Of a stretch of 64,000 nucleotides of DNA, positions 21,561 to 31,436 are shown piece after piece. This DNA comes from Isoetes taiwanensis. Its lineage: Eukaryota; Streptophyta; Lycopodiopsida; Isoetales; Isoetaceae. The stretch is taken from assembly GCA_021234155.1 (NCBI GenBank), contig JAJEKV010000006.1, forward strand, positions 372,001 through 436,000, in the 5' to 3' direction. The position numbers and the translations under genes are program-made. The notes under the pieces were generated by a model, which ran no database searches, was not told the origin of the DNA, and was given only the letters and a program-made list of their open reading frames with translations. Each line of letters begins with the position of its first letter. Within the stretch, counting starts at the first letter, position 1.

Positions 21561-21650
21561 GCATGCCAGGCGTGTTAATTCAAGCAATCAATTATTCACG
21601 CTAACTTATTTCTAATTATGCCTATATAAATCCATTTCACGCTCTCAAAG
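21561..21650 (+). promoter_or_regulatory. Promoter module copy 2 of element B
   Basis: GCATGCCAGGCGTGTTAATT, ATTATTCACGCTAACTT, the TATA box GCCTATATAAATCC at about 21619-21632 and TTTCACGCTCTCAAAG reproduce the order found at 20358-20440. The shared TATA and initiator-side sequence suggests two co-regulated transcription units. Confidence 0.5.
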
Positions 21651-22282
21651 TTCCTACATTTTCTTCCTTTCTTCATACGATTTGCGGTTTAACCCTGTTC
21701 ATCTTTGGATCCGCCCTCCCCGAAATCTTGGTGAGCAGATTTATATTCAGCAATGTTAGATGTTTGGTTTTGGCAATTCCTAACTTACTAAAAGACTCCG
21801 CCTTTTGTTCTGTAGCATTTGTAGCAGAGGACATCGGAGGCTCAGAATTAAAACCAAAAGCTGAGGACTAAGGTCTGCGAATCGAAAAGCCTCGGAATTA
21901 AAACCACAAGCATAGTCCTCCGTTCTTCGAATCCTTCCAGCCTCAGAACTCAAGGTTAGTTTTCATTTAGTTTTAAGTTTCATCTCAATGGCAGGTTTAA
22001 TCCAAGAAGACAAGCTTTTGCATTTGCTCGATGTTTATGAAAACCAGAATAGTTTTTTATAAACTTCATCTGCTTCTTTTTGTTTCGAGTAAATTCTTGA
22101 GTTTCTCTTCCTGAATTAATCATGCTATTGCATGCAAGTTTCTATTATGAATAAGTGTAGTAGAAAGCATTAGAAAAATCTGAAAGATAATATTTGAAAC
22201 ACGCGAAAGATAATATTTGAAACACGCTAAGCATGTTTTATGCTAACCCTAGCCTTCAACATGAATACACGCTCGGCGTGCA

Positions 22283-22425
22283 CTCAGCAGAGAGGGAGAA
22301 AAAAAAAACCTGTACAGATAGATAAGTAAATAGATAAAGGCCAGGCAATTATTTACACGCTAAATAATTGCCTGGCCTTTATCTATTTATCTATCTATCC
22401 ACATGTTTTTTTTTCCCTCTCTGAG
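22283..22425. repeat. Long near-perfect hairpin in element B
   Basis: A left arm (about 22283-22355) and right arm (22361-22425) are reverse complements over about 65 bases, including TAGATAAAGGCCAGGCAATT, around a loop of only five bases, CACGC. The outer ends pair GAGAGGGA with TCCCTCTC. The loop and flanks carry CACGC and GGCGTG half sites of the element B palindrome. It could be a small foldback element, a cruciform-forming site or a small-RNA precursor. Confidence 0.8.
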
Positions 22426-22682
22426 CACGCTGCCGGCGTATAGTTTTTCCTATATAGCGGTTTACCGCCGAAGCGTGCAAACAATTTTATCCCTAGTTTC
22501 AACTTTTACGCTAAAACACGGAGTGTCTCTTAGTTTCTAAGTTTATATAAATAAATAAATATAACACGCCAGCGTGAATCGCGATACTCCGCTCACTTCC
22601 TATTGATAGATGCCAAGTTACATTAATCACCCGTTGGTGGCGAAGATGCATTGGAATTACATTTAGGCCAGCAATCACCACA

Positions 22683-23262
22683 CCCTAGCTCGGTTTGGCT
22701 CCAATCTCGAGTCCGGTTGAATCGCAGCCGAGCACCAGTCCGGCTGGAGCACCAGTCTTGCAACCCCTGGAGTACTTGGATCAAGTAATGATGATGGCAG
22801 CAGAGTGCAGGGCAATGATAGATCTGGGCTCTAGGGCCCTTGCAATCGCATTGCGGGCTGGCCCTCTTATCTAATCACTTCGAGAATGCAGTACATGCAT
22901 TGATCGAGAGTGAATCTCGCATCCGTCAGCTCGAGATTCAAAATGAGGAGCTGCGGTTCTTAGTGGTTAGCCTCTATGCCCGGATGCCCCAACACGAACC
23001 ACTACCACAGGCGGTATACGATGCAATGGAGATATGGCTCAACCAATGGAACCACTACATGCAGCGCTTATACGATGCATTGGAGGTTCAACCAATGGAG
23101 CGGGAGGAGGAGCAGGGAGGTGGAGGTGGAGCAAAGGGGGAGGTGGAGCTAGAGCACGGTGTTTTTTTGGGGTTCTACCTGATCGGTTCACTATGCCCGG
23201 CTATGGAAATGGGAGATGTCGATAGCCCGGCTACTCGATGGGCCGGGCTTGAAACAAGATGA
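22683..23262 (+). pseudogene. Coiled-coil protein exon of element B, unknown function
   Basis: One frame (about 22690-22875) gives QPLEYLDQVMMMAAECRAMI followed by DLGSRALAIALRAGPLI and a stop. The adjacent frame continues with SNHFENAVHALIESESRIRQ and LEIQNEELRFLVVSLYARMP, a clear heptad pattern, then a Glu/Gly-rich tail (REEEQGGGGG) to 23262. The join needs a one-base shift at about 22870. I do not recognise the family. It lies downstream of promoter copy 2 and may be its transcript. Confidence 0.35.
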
Positions 23263-24085
23263 TGTCCGGGATTTTGTCCCAGTTTATCCAGTTTATCCAG
23301 ATTATATACAATTGTAAACTTTTTCCAATGAATACAACAAATTTTGTCTACTTCTATATTTCTACAATGTAATACATGTTACATACCTTTTTTAAGCGGT
23401 TTCTTGCCCATGCAACAAATGTTCCAACACTTTCTCCAACCGTATCCCCATCGGGGTGTCTGCGATGTAAAGCTTCATCCATAGCGCAGCTAGATTAATC
23501 ATCAGAAACTTCGGACATACTTATCCCCGAATTCCATGACGGTTCATATTCGGATCGATGGAGTCGATCTTGCATAATCCTACTTTCCTTTTTTCGATTT
23601 GTAGTTAACATGAAACATTTATCTTCGACCTTTGCGCAGAAAAATTGCTATTCGAGACACCTACTATTGGAAATTAATGTTCAAGCTATTGGAATGAGAT
23701 GAGTACCAGAATTCTGTAGCCATTCTTGAGAAGCTGATTTGAGTCTCTGAAGCTGATTTGAGAAGCTGAAGGCGCTATGGAAACTCTGGCGATCGGGAAA
23801 ATTCGAATTAGAAGAAAGATTAGGTTAACTACATTTAGGCGGGATAAATTTGGCGGGATACTTTTTGGGTAGATTGGTTTTTAAAAACTTAATGAAAGAA
23901 GTCGGCGGACGGGTCTTCGTCATTATTATTTGTATGTGTGTCAAGAATATTTCGAAACTGCATTTTGTGTTTTCTTGAAATTCAAATTTCTCTATTTCTC
24001 GTACAGGTAGAAAAAGCTATTTCTTCGAGCAGCTCGAGCGCGTATCCGAGCGACCTTTCGACTCTGTTACTAGGCGATTCTAGAG
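23263..24085. other. Intergenic part of element B, nothing recognised
   Basis: AT-rich sequence with no supported coding region. The stretch just before 24086 may hold the promoter or leader of the next unit; I see no clear TATA box. Confidence 0.3.
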
Positions 24086-25795
24086 ATGTCTTCTAAAGCG
24101 AATCGAGGTCGGGCTGACGCCAGGCGAGGAAGCGGTGGAAGAGGAATCTCTAAACCGGCTCTTCTCAAGTTTGGAGGGGCGTTGATCGGAATACCGCAGA
24201 ATACCAATGAACCCTATTCAAGGTATTTAATTTGCCACAGAATACACACTGTGTGGAGAGTATTATGCTTGCATGAATTTGAGATATTTCCTTGCCTTCA
24301 GTTAATATGCTTTGCATGAGTTTGAGTTATTATGCTTTGCATGAATTTTAAGTATTACCATCAGTTAATGCTCTGATTGTCCGTTCTGTAGAACATAATT
24401 TTGCTCTGTTTTATATATAGAATATAGCGGTGTTAGACAGTTGGAGATAGCAATGTTCAATGAGGTTAAATAGTGTGAAATATGGATTCATGAAGGGTAT
24501 GTAGCTTAAAATATGGATGCATAATAATTTAGTTTCAAATTCACGCATAGCATGGTCAATAATAGGAGCTACCAACACGCCAAGCGTGATTTGTACTAAT
24601 TTAGGTTTAAATGCACAAGCGTGATCTCTTGTTACGAAAAGTACTCTAAAAGTGCTCATTTTCTTTTGCAGTGCTCAAGAGGAAGAAAACCCCTAATAAT
24701 TCGGGTTCTAATCCTGCCAAGAAAGCAAGGGCAGACGACCCAGATGCAGTACCATATGATCTCACCTTAGATGATGAAGGGCCGATTCTTATAGCAACCA
24801 TCGACCCACCGCCTACGAAGAGGAAATGGGCGAGGGTGCCGAGTGAATGCGTTGACCTTGCCAAGACAAATGGCAAGCTCGACTTAACTCTCTTCTCGAG
24901 GAAAAAGGAAGCAGACAAGATGGCCAAACAAGGGATCCTAATCTCTTGTGAGGAAGAGGATGACACCAACTGCAAATTGCTCTTGGAGATTACACGAAGC
25001 GAGAAAGAAAGATCCGCTTTCGGACTTACTCCTTTGTAGAACTCGCATACAAGGATACGTTCATGAAGACAGATGTGAGCGGTGAGACATGTTTTAAGTA
25101 TGGTTGGCCAACCAATGTAGCGATTCGCCAATATCTATTTGCCAAGGGGTTCTGGTTGCGTAGAGGCATGTTCACTAAACCGACACCAAGTCACTATTTG
25201 CGGCAAGCTAGGGAATTAGGCGACTTGAAAGCTTCTAAGAGGTCCTAGATCTAGGGAAGGATGTTCAACTGCGGTTTTGTCGAAGGCATGGAGGCTTCTG
25301 TTTTGAGAGTGGCGACTAGAGGGCCATGAACAAGCTGAATAAATACTCTGACCATTATCCATTGGGTCTTAAGGAAACTTTTGCGATCCATGTGAAGTCC
25401 CTCATCCGTTCACCAAGCTCCATTTATGTTAGCAGAAGATATGATCCAGCACATGCCATGGAGATTGTTCAGAGCATGATTAGTAATCCGGGTCAAATGC
25501 CTATGCCCGGATGTGCTACTTTGGGATATGATCTCGAACAAGCTTCTTTGTGGGACGAACTTCCGGAGATATTGTTAAATGAAAATATTAAATTAAATTA
25601 GTCATCGACGGGCGGCATTCTGTTGAGGCCTGAAGGCCCTCATCATCGAAAAGAGAACAAACAAAGCCAAAACGCGTTCTACAATCACTATGTGTATAGG
25701 AGGTGTCAGATATCTTGGATGCCAATACTTCACTGCAGATTTGGTGAGATTAGTGCAACTTTGAATGAAATGGGGAAGACATTTCTATACAAAAG
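24086..25795 (+). pseudogene. Element B plus-strand gene, N-terminal exons (unknown domain)
   Basis: Exon 1 (24086-24221) starts MSSKANRGRADARRGSGGRG, which is basic. It ends at a GTATTT donor, and TTTTGCAG at 24670 opens exon 2 with LKRKKTPNNSGSNPAKKARA, a good bipartite nuclear signal. Exon 2 goes on to LTLDDEGPILIATIDPPPTK, KANGKLDLTLF-like sequence and ETCFKYGWPTNVAIRQYLFA after a frame change near 25010. A third block (25326-25601) includes SLIRSPSSIYVSRRYDPAHA and NPGQMPMPGCATLGYDL. A GT donor at about 25796 ends the stretch before the intron with the palindrome array. No family is recognisable; by position it corresponds to the N-terminal and ParB-like region of element A. Stops and shifts break this copy. 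Confidence 0.4.
24541..24625. repeat. Element B palindromes inside the first intron
   Basis: CACGCCAAGCGTG at about 24576-24588, with TTCACGCATAG at 24540 and CACAAGCGTGATC at about 24613, lie in the intron between the 24086 exon and the 24672 exon. They match the palindrome family found elsewhere in element B. Confidence 0.6.
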
Positions 25796-25829
25796 GTAAC
25801 TAAGCGCATTAGGATGTTAGCATTTTAAT

Positions 25830-26160
25830 ATTCACGCCCGGTCGTGCTTTCAATTCAATTGAATTCACGTGCGGCACGGTTTCATAAATTGAATTCACGC
25901 CCGGTGTTTTCAAATCAAACCAATTCCACGCCCGGTGTTTTCAAATCAATCGAATTCACGCCAGCGTGTTTTCAAATCAACTTTGGTTTCATAAATTGTA
26001 TTCCGCGCGGTTTTTCAAATCAAACAATTGATTTGAAAACACGTCCGGCGTTCGATGATTTGAAAACACGCCTGGCGTGAATTGGTTTGATTTGAAAGCA
26101 CGCCTGGCGTGAATTGCATTAGTAACTTTATTCATTTCACGCCAGGCGTGATTTTTCTCT
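25830..26160. repeat. Intronic array of CACGCCNGGCGTG palindromes (element B)
   Basis: At least eight variants of the palindrome occur in about 330 bases, separated by AAATTGAATT/GAATTCA and TTTTCAAATCAA spacers. Examples are TTCACGCCCGGTCGTG, TTCACGCCAGCGTG, ACACGCCTGGCGTGAATT, GCACGCCTGGCGTGAATT and TTCACGCCAGGCGTGA. The spacers are themselves partly inverted (TTTTCAAATCAA in the first half, TTGATTTGAAAA in the second), so the whole array can fold. It lies between coding blocks ending near 25795 and resuming near 26200. Confidence 0.8.
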
Positions 26161-26203
26161 TGATCAATTCTATTCAAATCGCGTGTTTTCTATTCTATGA
26201 ATC

Positions 26204-27833
26204 TTGATTCATTCAATATACGTACTATTGCGGTCCATACGTGGAACAAGCTGCGCCACGCCCAATCAACGATGGGTGGAATATGGCTGCCCATTGCCCA
26301 CCGGGCGGGGTCAAAGTCCGAGGCATTCAAAGGCTGCTTTGGAGCGGACTCTGTCGCAGACAATTATACAGGAGAAGAAGAAGACTGCAAGAAAATCAAA
26401 GAAAAAAGGTGGTGATGACATTGCAGATCCTTCTGAAAGCTCATCTAGCAGGTCAGGACCAACAGACTCGTATAAGATTGTGTTTTGTAAGGAGGCGGTA
26501 TGGCTCAAGTGGAATGAATTCAGGGGCGCTTATGCACAAGGGAAGCTGCCGGATACTATGGGTTGGGTGCCTCCCTGTTGATGTAAGCATCTTTGACTTG
26601 AATGTGACAGAGATGAGAAAGACTCGGGGGCTAGGCGACGCCGAGACCATTTGGGTTTTAGACCGGTGCTTAAAGAAGGAAGTCTTATACAAGAAGAGTG
26701 CTTTCACTAAGGATAGGATGTCCTTCGTTGAGTGTTGCGACCATGTGAAGGATGTATCGTTACAATGAAGTCACCGGTAGGGAGCCGAGTTACAAAGGCT
26801 ATCGGGGGGGATGTGGCATTATCCGAAATTGGATTCTTTGGACAAATACAAGGTCGATGTGATGACATCAAGAAGTTTGTATTCTGGTCAAAGGACTTCC
26901 TAAAAGAATTGGAAGGCTAAAAATACAAAACATAAGGAGACTCTACCCCTAAGGTACTGGGCCGAGTTGAGAAGAAAAGTGGCCCTTGTGAAGAAGATTC
27001 TTGAGAAGACGACGCCGTCCGATGTTCCGTCTCTCCATTGGGTACAAAGGTCTCTTGCCGAATCAACTTCGGCCATAAAAATATATCACTCTTTGTGTTG
27101 GACAGCCCGGGGTGGGAGAGGAGATATGGGCATGAACGGAAGGACTACATCGGCTTCTTTACCACCAGATAGGATTGACAACCGAGAGGTCCTTCACTAT
27201 TGTCATCGTTTGTCCTTGGTGAGTCACATCGCATGCACTATCCATTTCTCATGATCCGAGTGCCTCAAAGTTATTAGGGAGGATGCCTAATATATGATGT
27301 TAAGGATAATGAGTGCGAACGGCGGAAGATGGCACATGTGATCTTCATTATGATAGCCATGCTATCGGGGCGACCGAATATGATATTGCTAAGGCCAAGG
27401 GTGACAATAGCGGTGCATGGGAATGTTTTCTTCTAAATGATCCGGACTTAAGAACTATATTCTTTCATACGGATCGGGGATCGGTTAGAACATGATGAGT
27501 CGAGAAGAGGATGAGGATCGGGACCCCCTCTAAGTGGGGAAATCAAGTCGAGCTACAAACTAAGGAGAAAGGGCCCCTTAAATAAAAATGGATTTCCCCG
27601 CCTATGGCTGCTTACCTCGTCGAGGCATTTGCTCCAATTGATACAACACCTTGGAGCTTCATGTTGGAGGTTATATTGCCCGAGAGGCTCTTATGGGTGC
27701 AAGAAGATGTCATTGCTTTGTGAGTGATGAGCGTGCCAAAGACTTTCTTGAACCATTCCTCATGCATGTGCTTGCCAAGTCTCCTAAAGGCCCTTATGGC
27801 AACCTGAAATCATCGAAGATCAAAGTCTCGTAG
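26204..27833 (+). pseudogene. Element B plus-strand gene, DNA-methyltransferase-like region
   Basis: After a lysine-rich stretch (ARKSKKKGGDD near 26395) come VWLKWNEFRGAYAQGKLPDT, VDVSIFDLNVTEMRKTRGLG and SFVECCDHVKDV. Near 27085-27116 one frame reads NISLFVLDSPGW, which sits where DPPW is expected in adenine and N4-cytosine methylases. Near 27645-27780 another frame reads TLELHVGGYIAREALMGARR followed by CHCFVSDERAKDFLEPFL, a good motif I with the AdoMet-binding loop and the following acidic strand. The order and spacing match those of the element A block at 11560-12220. Several frame changes and stops (near 26580, 26770, 26920, 27255, 27500) make it non-functional. Which base it would modify cannot be told. 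Confidence 0.5.
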
Positions 27834-28438
27834 ACTTGTCCAATTCGAAAGTGGACGCGTTATACGTGAGGGAACTAGTAATCTACTGACGATAAGGAAA
27901 GCGATAATGAACAAATAGCCGCTAAACCGGGTCTGCTCAAAAGTACTTGTGATGGCGGCCGAACTTAGGGAATAGTTTTGCCCACATTAAGTGGGGTGAT
28001 GCAAGCAACAATAGAGTAGATTCACGTGTTAACAATGAACTAATTGACAGGAAACCAAAAATGAAGGCAACTAAGGCGCTCTAGTGATTCACAGTGTTTG
28101 CCAAATCAATAGTAAAATAATGTCGGTTGTGAAGGACGCAATGGAACTAATAGAAAATAACAATTCTAACAAATCGAAGAAGAAGCGAAGATTAAGGGTG
28201 GCGAAGGGGAGAATGGCCTTGGATTTGACAAATGGCGAAGATGATAGATATGGCCTTGCCCACGAAATCGCGCCACGCGTGATTTAATTTGTATTACCTT
28301 TGAATTAAATCGCGCCAAGCGTGCTTTGATTATTTTTCGTTGTCAAACTAAATCCGCCCGGCGTGATTTGATTATGACTATTTCAAATCACGCTTGGCTG
28401 GCGTTTGTATTGTTTGTGTTATCGTATCTTCTTCGACC
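27834..28438. repeat. Element B spacer with palindrome cluster
   Basis: A short lysine-rich frame at 28084-28287 (NKSKKKRRLRVAKGRM) may be a further exon. From 28261 to 28400 there are four element B motifs: CGCGCCACGCGTGATT, CGCGCCAAGCGTGC, CCGCCCGGCGTGATTTG and ATCACGCTTGGCTGGCG, again with ATTTGATTA-type spacers. They probably lie in an intron before the next coding block. Confidence 0.55.
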
Positions 28439-29086
28439 GGGATACATGTTTGATGTTTCACTTCCATTGCGTTTCTAAGAAGGTTGTGGTGTTTGACCTA
28501 AGCGAGTCCTTTGCAAGACTTTTCCGAAAAATAAAGTGGCTAGAGAACGGTTTCATCGGACACCGGTAGAATCAAACACCAAGTGGATCTATCCGCGTCG
28601 CGCTTGAAGGAGATGCTAGATGAGGCATTCGGGGATATTTCGAGTTGGTATTTGGTCATCCATGGAACTAAGGAACATCAAGGATACTTTGGAGGCCTTT
28701 GGAGGAATGCATAGACATTGGTTGACCTTTTGGGATCGAGAACAAATGTGTGAAGTTCACTAATCCCAAGGATCCAACAGGCAAGCCTATCTTCATCAAA
28801 CACTTGAGTAACATGATGGGCCGAACTTGGTATCGAGAATAAGGATGATATAATCATAGTGGATGATGATGCTCTCAAATGCTTCTACAATCAAACCACA
28901 GGCCCAGAATCCACCATCTTACGATCCAAAAACTTTGCGACGGATGATTTTACGGTGAAGTTTGTGTCTATTATGCATAATTTGGCTATGGGGATGACGG
29001 TGGGTGAAGTGTTAGATTCTACCGGCTGGATAGAACGGCTGACATGGAACCACACCTTGTTAAATACGTGGAAAAACATGGATTGA
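28439..29086 (+). pseudogene. Possible FCP1/NIF-like (HAD fold) domain of element B
   Basis: Blocks in shifting frames read KVVVFDLSESFARLF near 28470, then VKFTNPKDPTGKPIFIKHLS near 28750, and ELGIENKDDIIIVDDDALKC near 28825-28880, and last FATDDFTVKFVSIMHNLAMG to a stop at 29084. The final pair resembles the DDxxxK motif and the following FxxDD...L..L of FCP1/NLI-interacting-factor phosphatases. Motif I would be DLSES in place of DxDET, lacking the nucleophile pair, so the fold could be present without catalysis. In-frame stops are frequent. The family call is tentative. Confidence 0.35.
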
Positions 29087-29399
29087 TCCCTTAATGTTTT
29101 ATTGGAATATATGATATTTTTGTATGATATTTGTGCCATGTATCGATAATTTCGAGTCTGGAATTGCCTCGCAAATAATGCAATCTGTTATTATCAAACC
29201 TAATATTATCATCTATCGAGCAAGCAATTTTGGTCTCATCTATGTTAGCAACTTGCTCTTCATTTTTGCATATTTCAATTCGCATATGAAACGTCACACG
29301 TGAATCGCAACCTTATGTTATTTTTGAAGTCCAAAAAAAAAGATTAAAAAAAAACAAAAACCCCCTAGAAGACAATAGCAGGTTGGCGTGATTTTGGAG

Positions 29400-29822
29400 T
29401 TGACATAATTCCAATTTAATTGGATGATGGTTTATTGTTGAAGCATTTGTAGCTTCTTATTTGATGTCATATACAAAGTCACTTTATTTCATTATCAGCA
29501 GAATCACCCCTTGTTTCATTAGAATGCAAGCACAGAGAACATTCTGGGAAAGAAAATGTGACACATGGCAGGACCTTATTGGCTTATAAGTTAAAATTGA
29601 CCCTAACCAAACTTTATATTTCCTTATCATGTGGTGTGATGGCTAATAAATTTGGCTACTAATTAAGAGATGTTATGCTCACATCTTACTAGGGACATTT
29701 GAAGGTAAGATTATCAGTCTGGTCGAGGTTGATAACCAAAAATGCATCCCGAGGCTGTACGTTCTGAGTCCAGATATCTAGCACGTACCCAACGTACCCA
29801 AGGAGTACTGATATATCATTAT
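29400..29822. other. Spacer with a partial copy of the neighbouring foldback end
   Basis: No gene is visible. At about 29700-29780 the sequence GGTTGATAACCAAAAATGCA and its surroundings repeat the arm of the foldback element that follows (near 29915-29945), so an older or truncated copy adjoins it. Confidence 0.4.
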
Positions 29823-30413
29823 CAGCACTGGAGGAGTACTAATAACTAATTATGAGTACTATTCCACCCATATAAGTCTGATAAGGTGGTTATCGATCTT
29901 TGTCTCGGCTGATAACCAAAAATGCATGGGCAAGATTGTATGTTCGAGTCCAGAGACGAAGAACCCCCCTTTCGTAAAGTAGAGGCTGCATTAAAGTTGT
30001 CTCCTCTCACGAAAATAGACGGCCAGAGAGAGAAGGGAGAACTGAGCGAAGGACCTGGTATAAGGCGGAAAGTTCCCGCCAAGTCGATGAGCGGGCAAGC
30101 TCGTGTTTCGCAAAAAGGCCTATAAAATCCATGCATGGTTGCTCAGGAATGGACAACCATCACCCCCAACGAAAGGCGCTAGCGTTAAATCCAATGACCG
30201 TTGTACGTATCCTCCACTTTGGCTGCCACAATGCAATGGGATAAGCTAGCTAGTTTATCGAAAATTCGATGAGACTCTGACAGGTGACACAACACCGAAC
30301 TCAAACGTACAGCCTTGTCCACATATTTTTGGTTATCAGCCGAGACAAAGACCGATAACCACCTTATTAAAGTTATATGGGTGGAATAATTAGTTATCAG
30401 TACTCCTACAGTA
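29823..30413. mobile_element. Foldback/MITE-like element with ~115-base inverted arms
   Basis: The left arm (29823-29950) and the right arm (about 30299-30413) are reverse complements with few mismatches. Both carry GAGTACT...ATTCCACCCATATAA and GTCTCGGCTGATAACCAAAA. The roughly 350-base centre has no intact gene; the open frame at 29922-30125 is short and unsupported. A 39-base tandem duplication (CCATGAGTACTxATATCAAT, 30436-30510) follows the right arm. The element lacks coding capacity and would depend on another transposase. Confidence 0.7.
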
Positions 30414-31436
30414 CTGATAATTTACCAATACTCCATGAGTACTAATATCAATACTGCACCAATCGTGACAACCATGAGTACTGATATCAATACTGCACCA
30501 ATAGTGATAACAAAAAAAACAAGAACTCTAATTTTACACGCGATAACCAAAAAACAAGGACTCTCACTTTACACATAAGAGTCCAATAGGGATTGTCTCG
30601 ATAATGTGATCCTAGCAACATCCATAAACATACATATGGATTCAGATTGTGTTCGCAGATCCATAAACATACACATGCATTCAAATTATGTTAGGCTGGT
30701 CAGATCACTAAGATTCATATAAATGTTGTTACTAGGCTGAAGTGGTTAGGGAGCATCAGAAGCTAAGGCCTCGCTTGCCCTTTGACTGGGTTTGGCTTGG
30801 GCAAAATTTGCTATAGACTTATGCTCAAGGAACAAGACAATCTTAGGAGCTTTAACGTAATCACAGTAGATTATTTTAAAATTTTTAACCCCTTGTGATT
30901 TCTGAGAGTCTCTAACTATGTGGAGTGAGAAATAGAAGGTGGCTCGATCTCCCAAAAGAATTGGGCTGGTTACATTACTTGAAGGTCTGATTCACACCAC
31001 AAGCCTTGCTGTATTGGCCGTGTAGCATGTCTTTGGGGCTCCAGCATTGATATGTTGAAGTCGCACGATCAATCTCATGCCATAATGATTGTTCCAAGCA
31101 TTCTCGCTGTCCAATGCTGCCGGGGAACAGTAACAATTCAGAACTCCACTTTTTTTAAGAACAAGCGACTCTAGCAGGTGGCAAGCAATGAGCCCAACAA
31201 TTACTGTCATCATGGTAACAATGCACAAAGTTCAATTTCTATTGGGCTAACCAGGTAGCATTATTTCCAGACTTTAGCCAGTACAAAACAAGTCGCCGCC
31301 ACATAAAGCTCCAAACAACTTGCAAATGTTTGTCAATTATCATCTTAAACTTGAACGACCAGCCATCAAAATTGTTTCTTCCAACATATGTCTACGTTTT
31401 GGCAGACTATTTTAAACATTCCTCTGCAGCTTTATG
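30414..31436. other. Intergenic region downstream of the MIC19-like gene
   Basis: This stretch holds the short tandem duplication next to the foldback and AT-rich sequence. It should include the 3' untranslated region of the minus-strand gene ending at 31437. Nothing else is supported. Confidence 0.3.

Larger units (their letters stand above)
21112..22660. other. Noncoding part of element B with second promoter and hairpin
   Basis: No coding block is convincing here. A second promoter module stands at 21561-21650, followed by short transcript-like sequence with splice-like junctions near 21727 and 21815. CACGC/GCGTG half sites occur near 22186, 22210, 22267, 22425, 22470 and 22564. The hairpin at 22283-22425 is listed separately. 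Confidence 0.35.
17100..29400. mobile_element. Element B: second two-gene transposon, related in design to element A
   Basis: The layout repeats that of element A: a minus-strand DUF7869-like gene (17132-20014), a divergent promoter region, then plus-strand exons ending with methylase-like sequence. B adds a very acidic protein, a coiled-coil protein and a phosphatase-like block. Its own palindrome CACGCCNGGCGTG recurs from 20358 to about 29395 and defines the extent better than any terminal repeat. The exact ends are unresolved. Protein similarity to A is clear but DNA similarity is low, so the two are distinct families. Confidence 0.6.

Noticed and set aside
22840-23262. Single complete 140-codon gene
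   Set aside because: Sequence before 22875 makes better sense in another frame (LEYLDQVMMMAAECRA), so this frame is only the downstream part of a shifted unit.
25830-26160. CRISPR-like array
   Set aside because: Repeats are palindromic, uneven in spacing and variable, spacers are related to each other, and the setting is a plant transposon.
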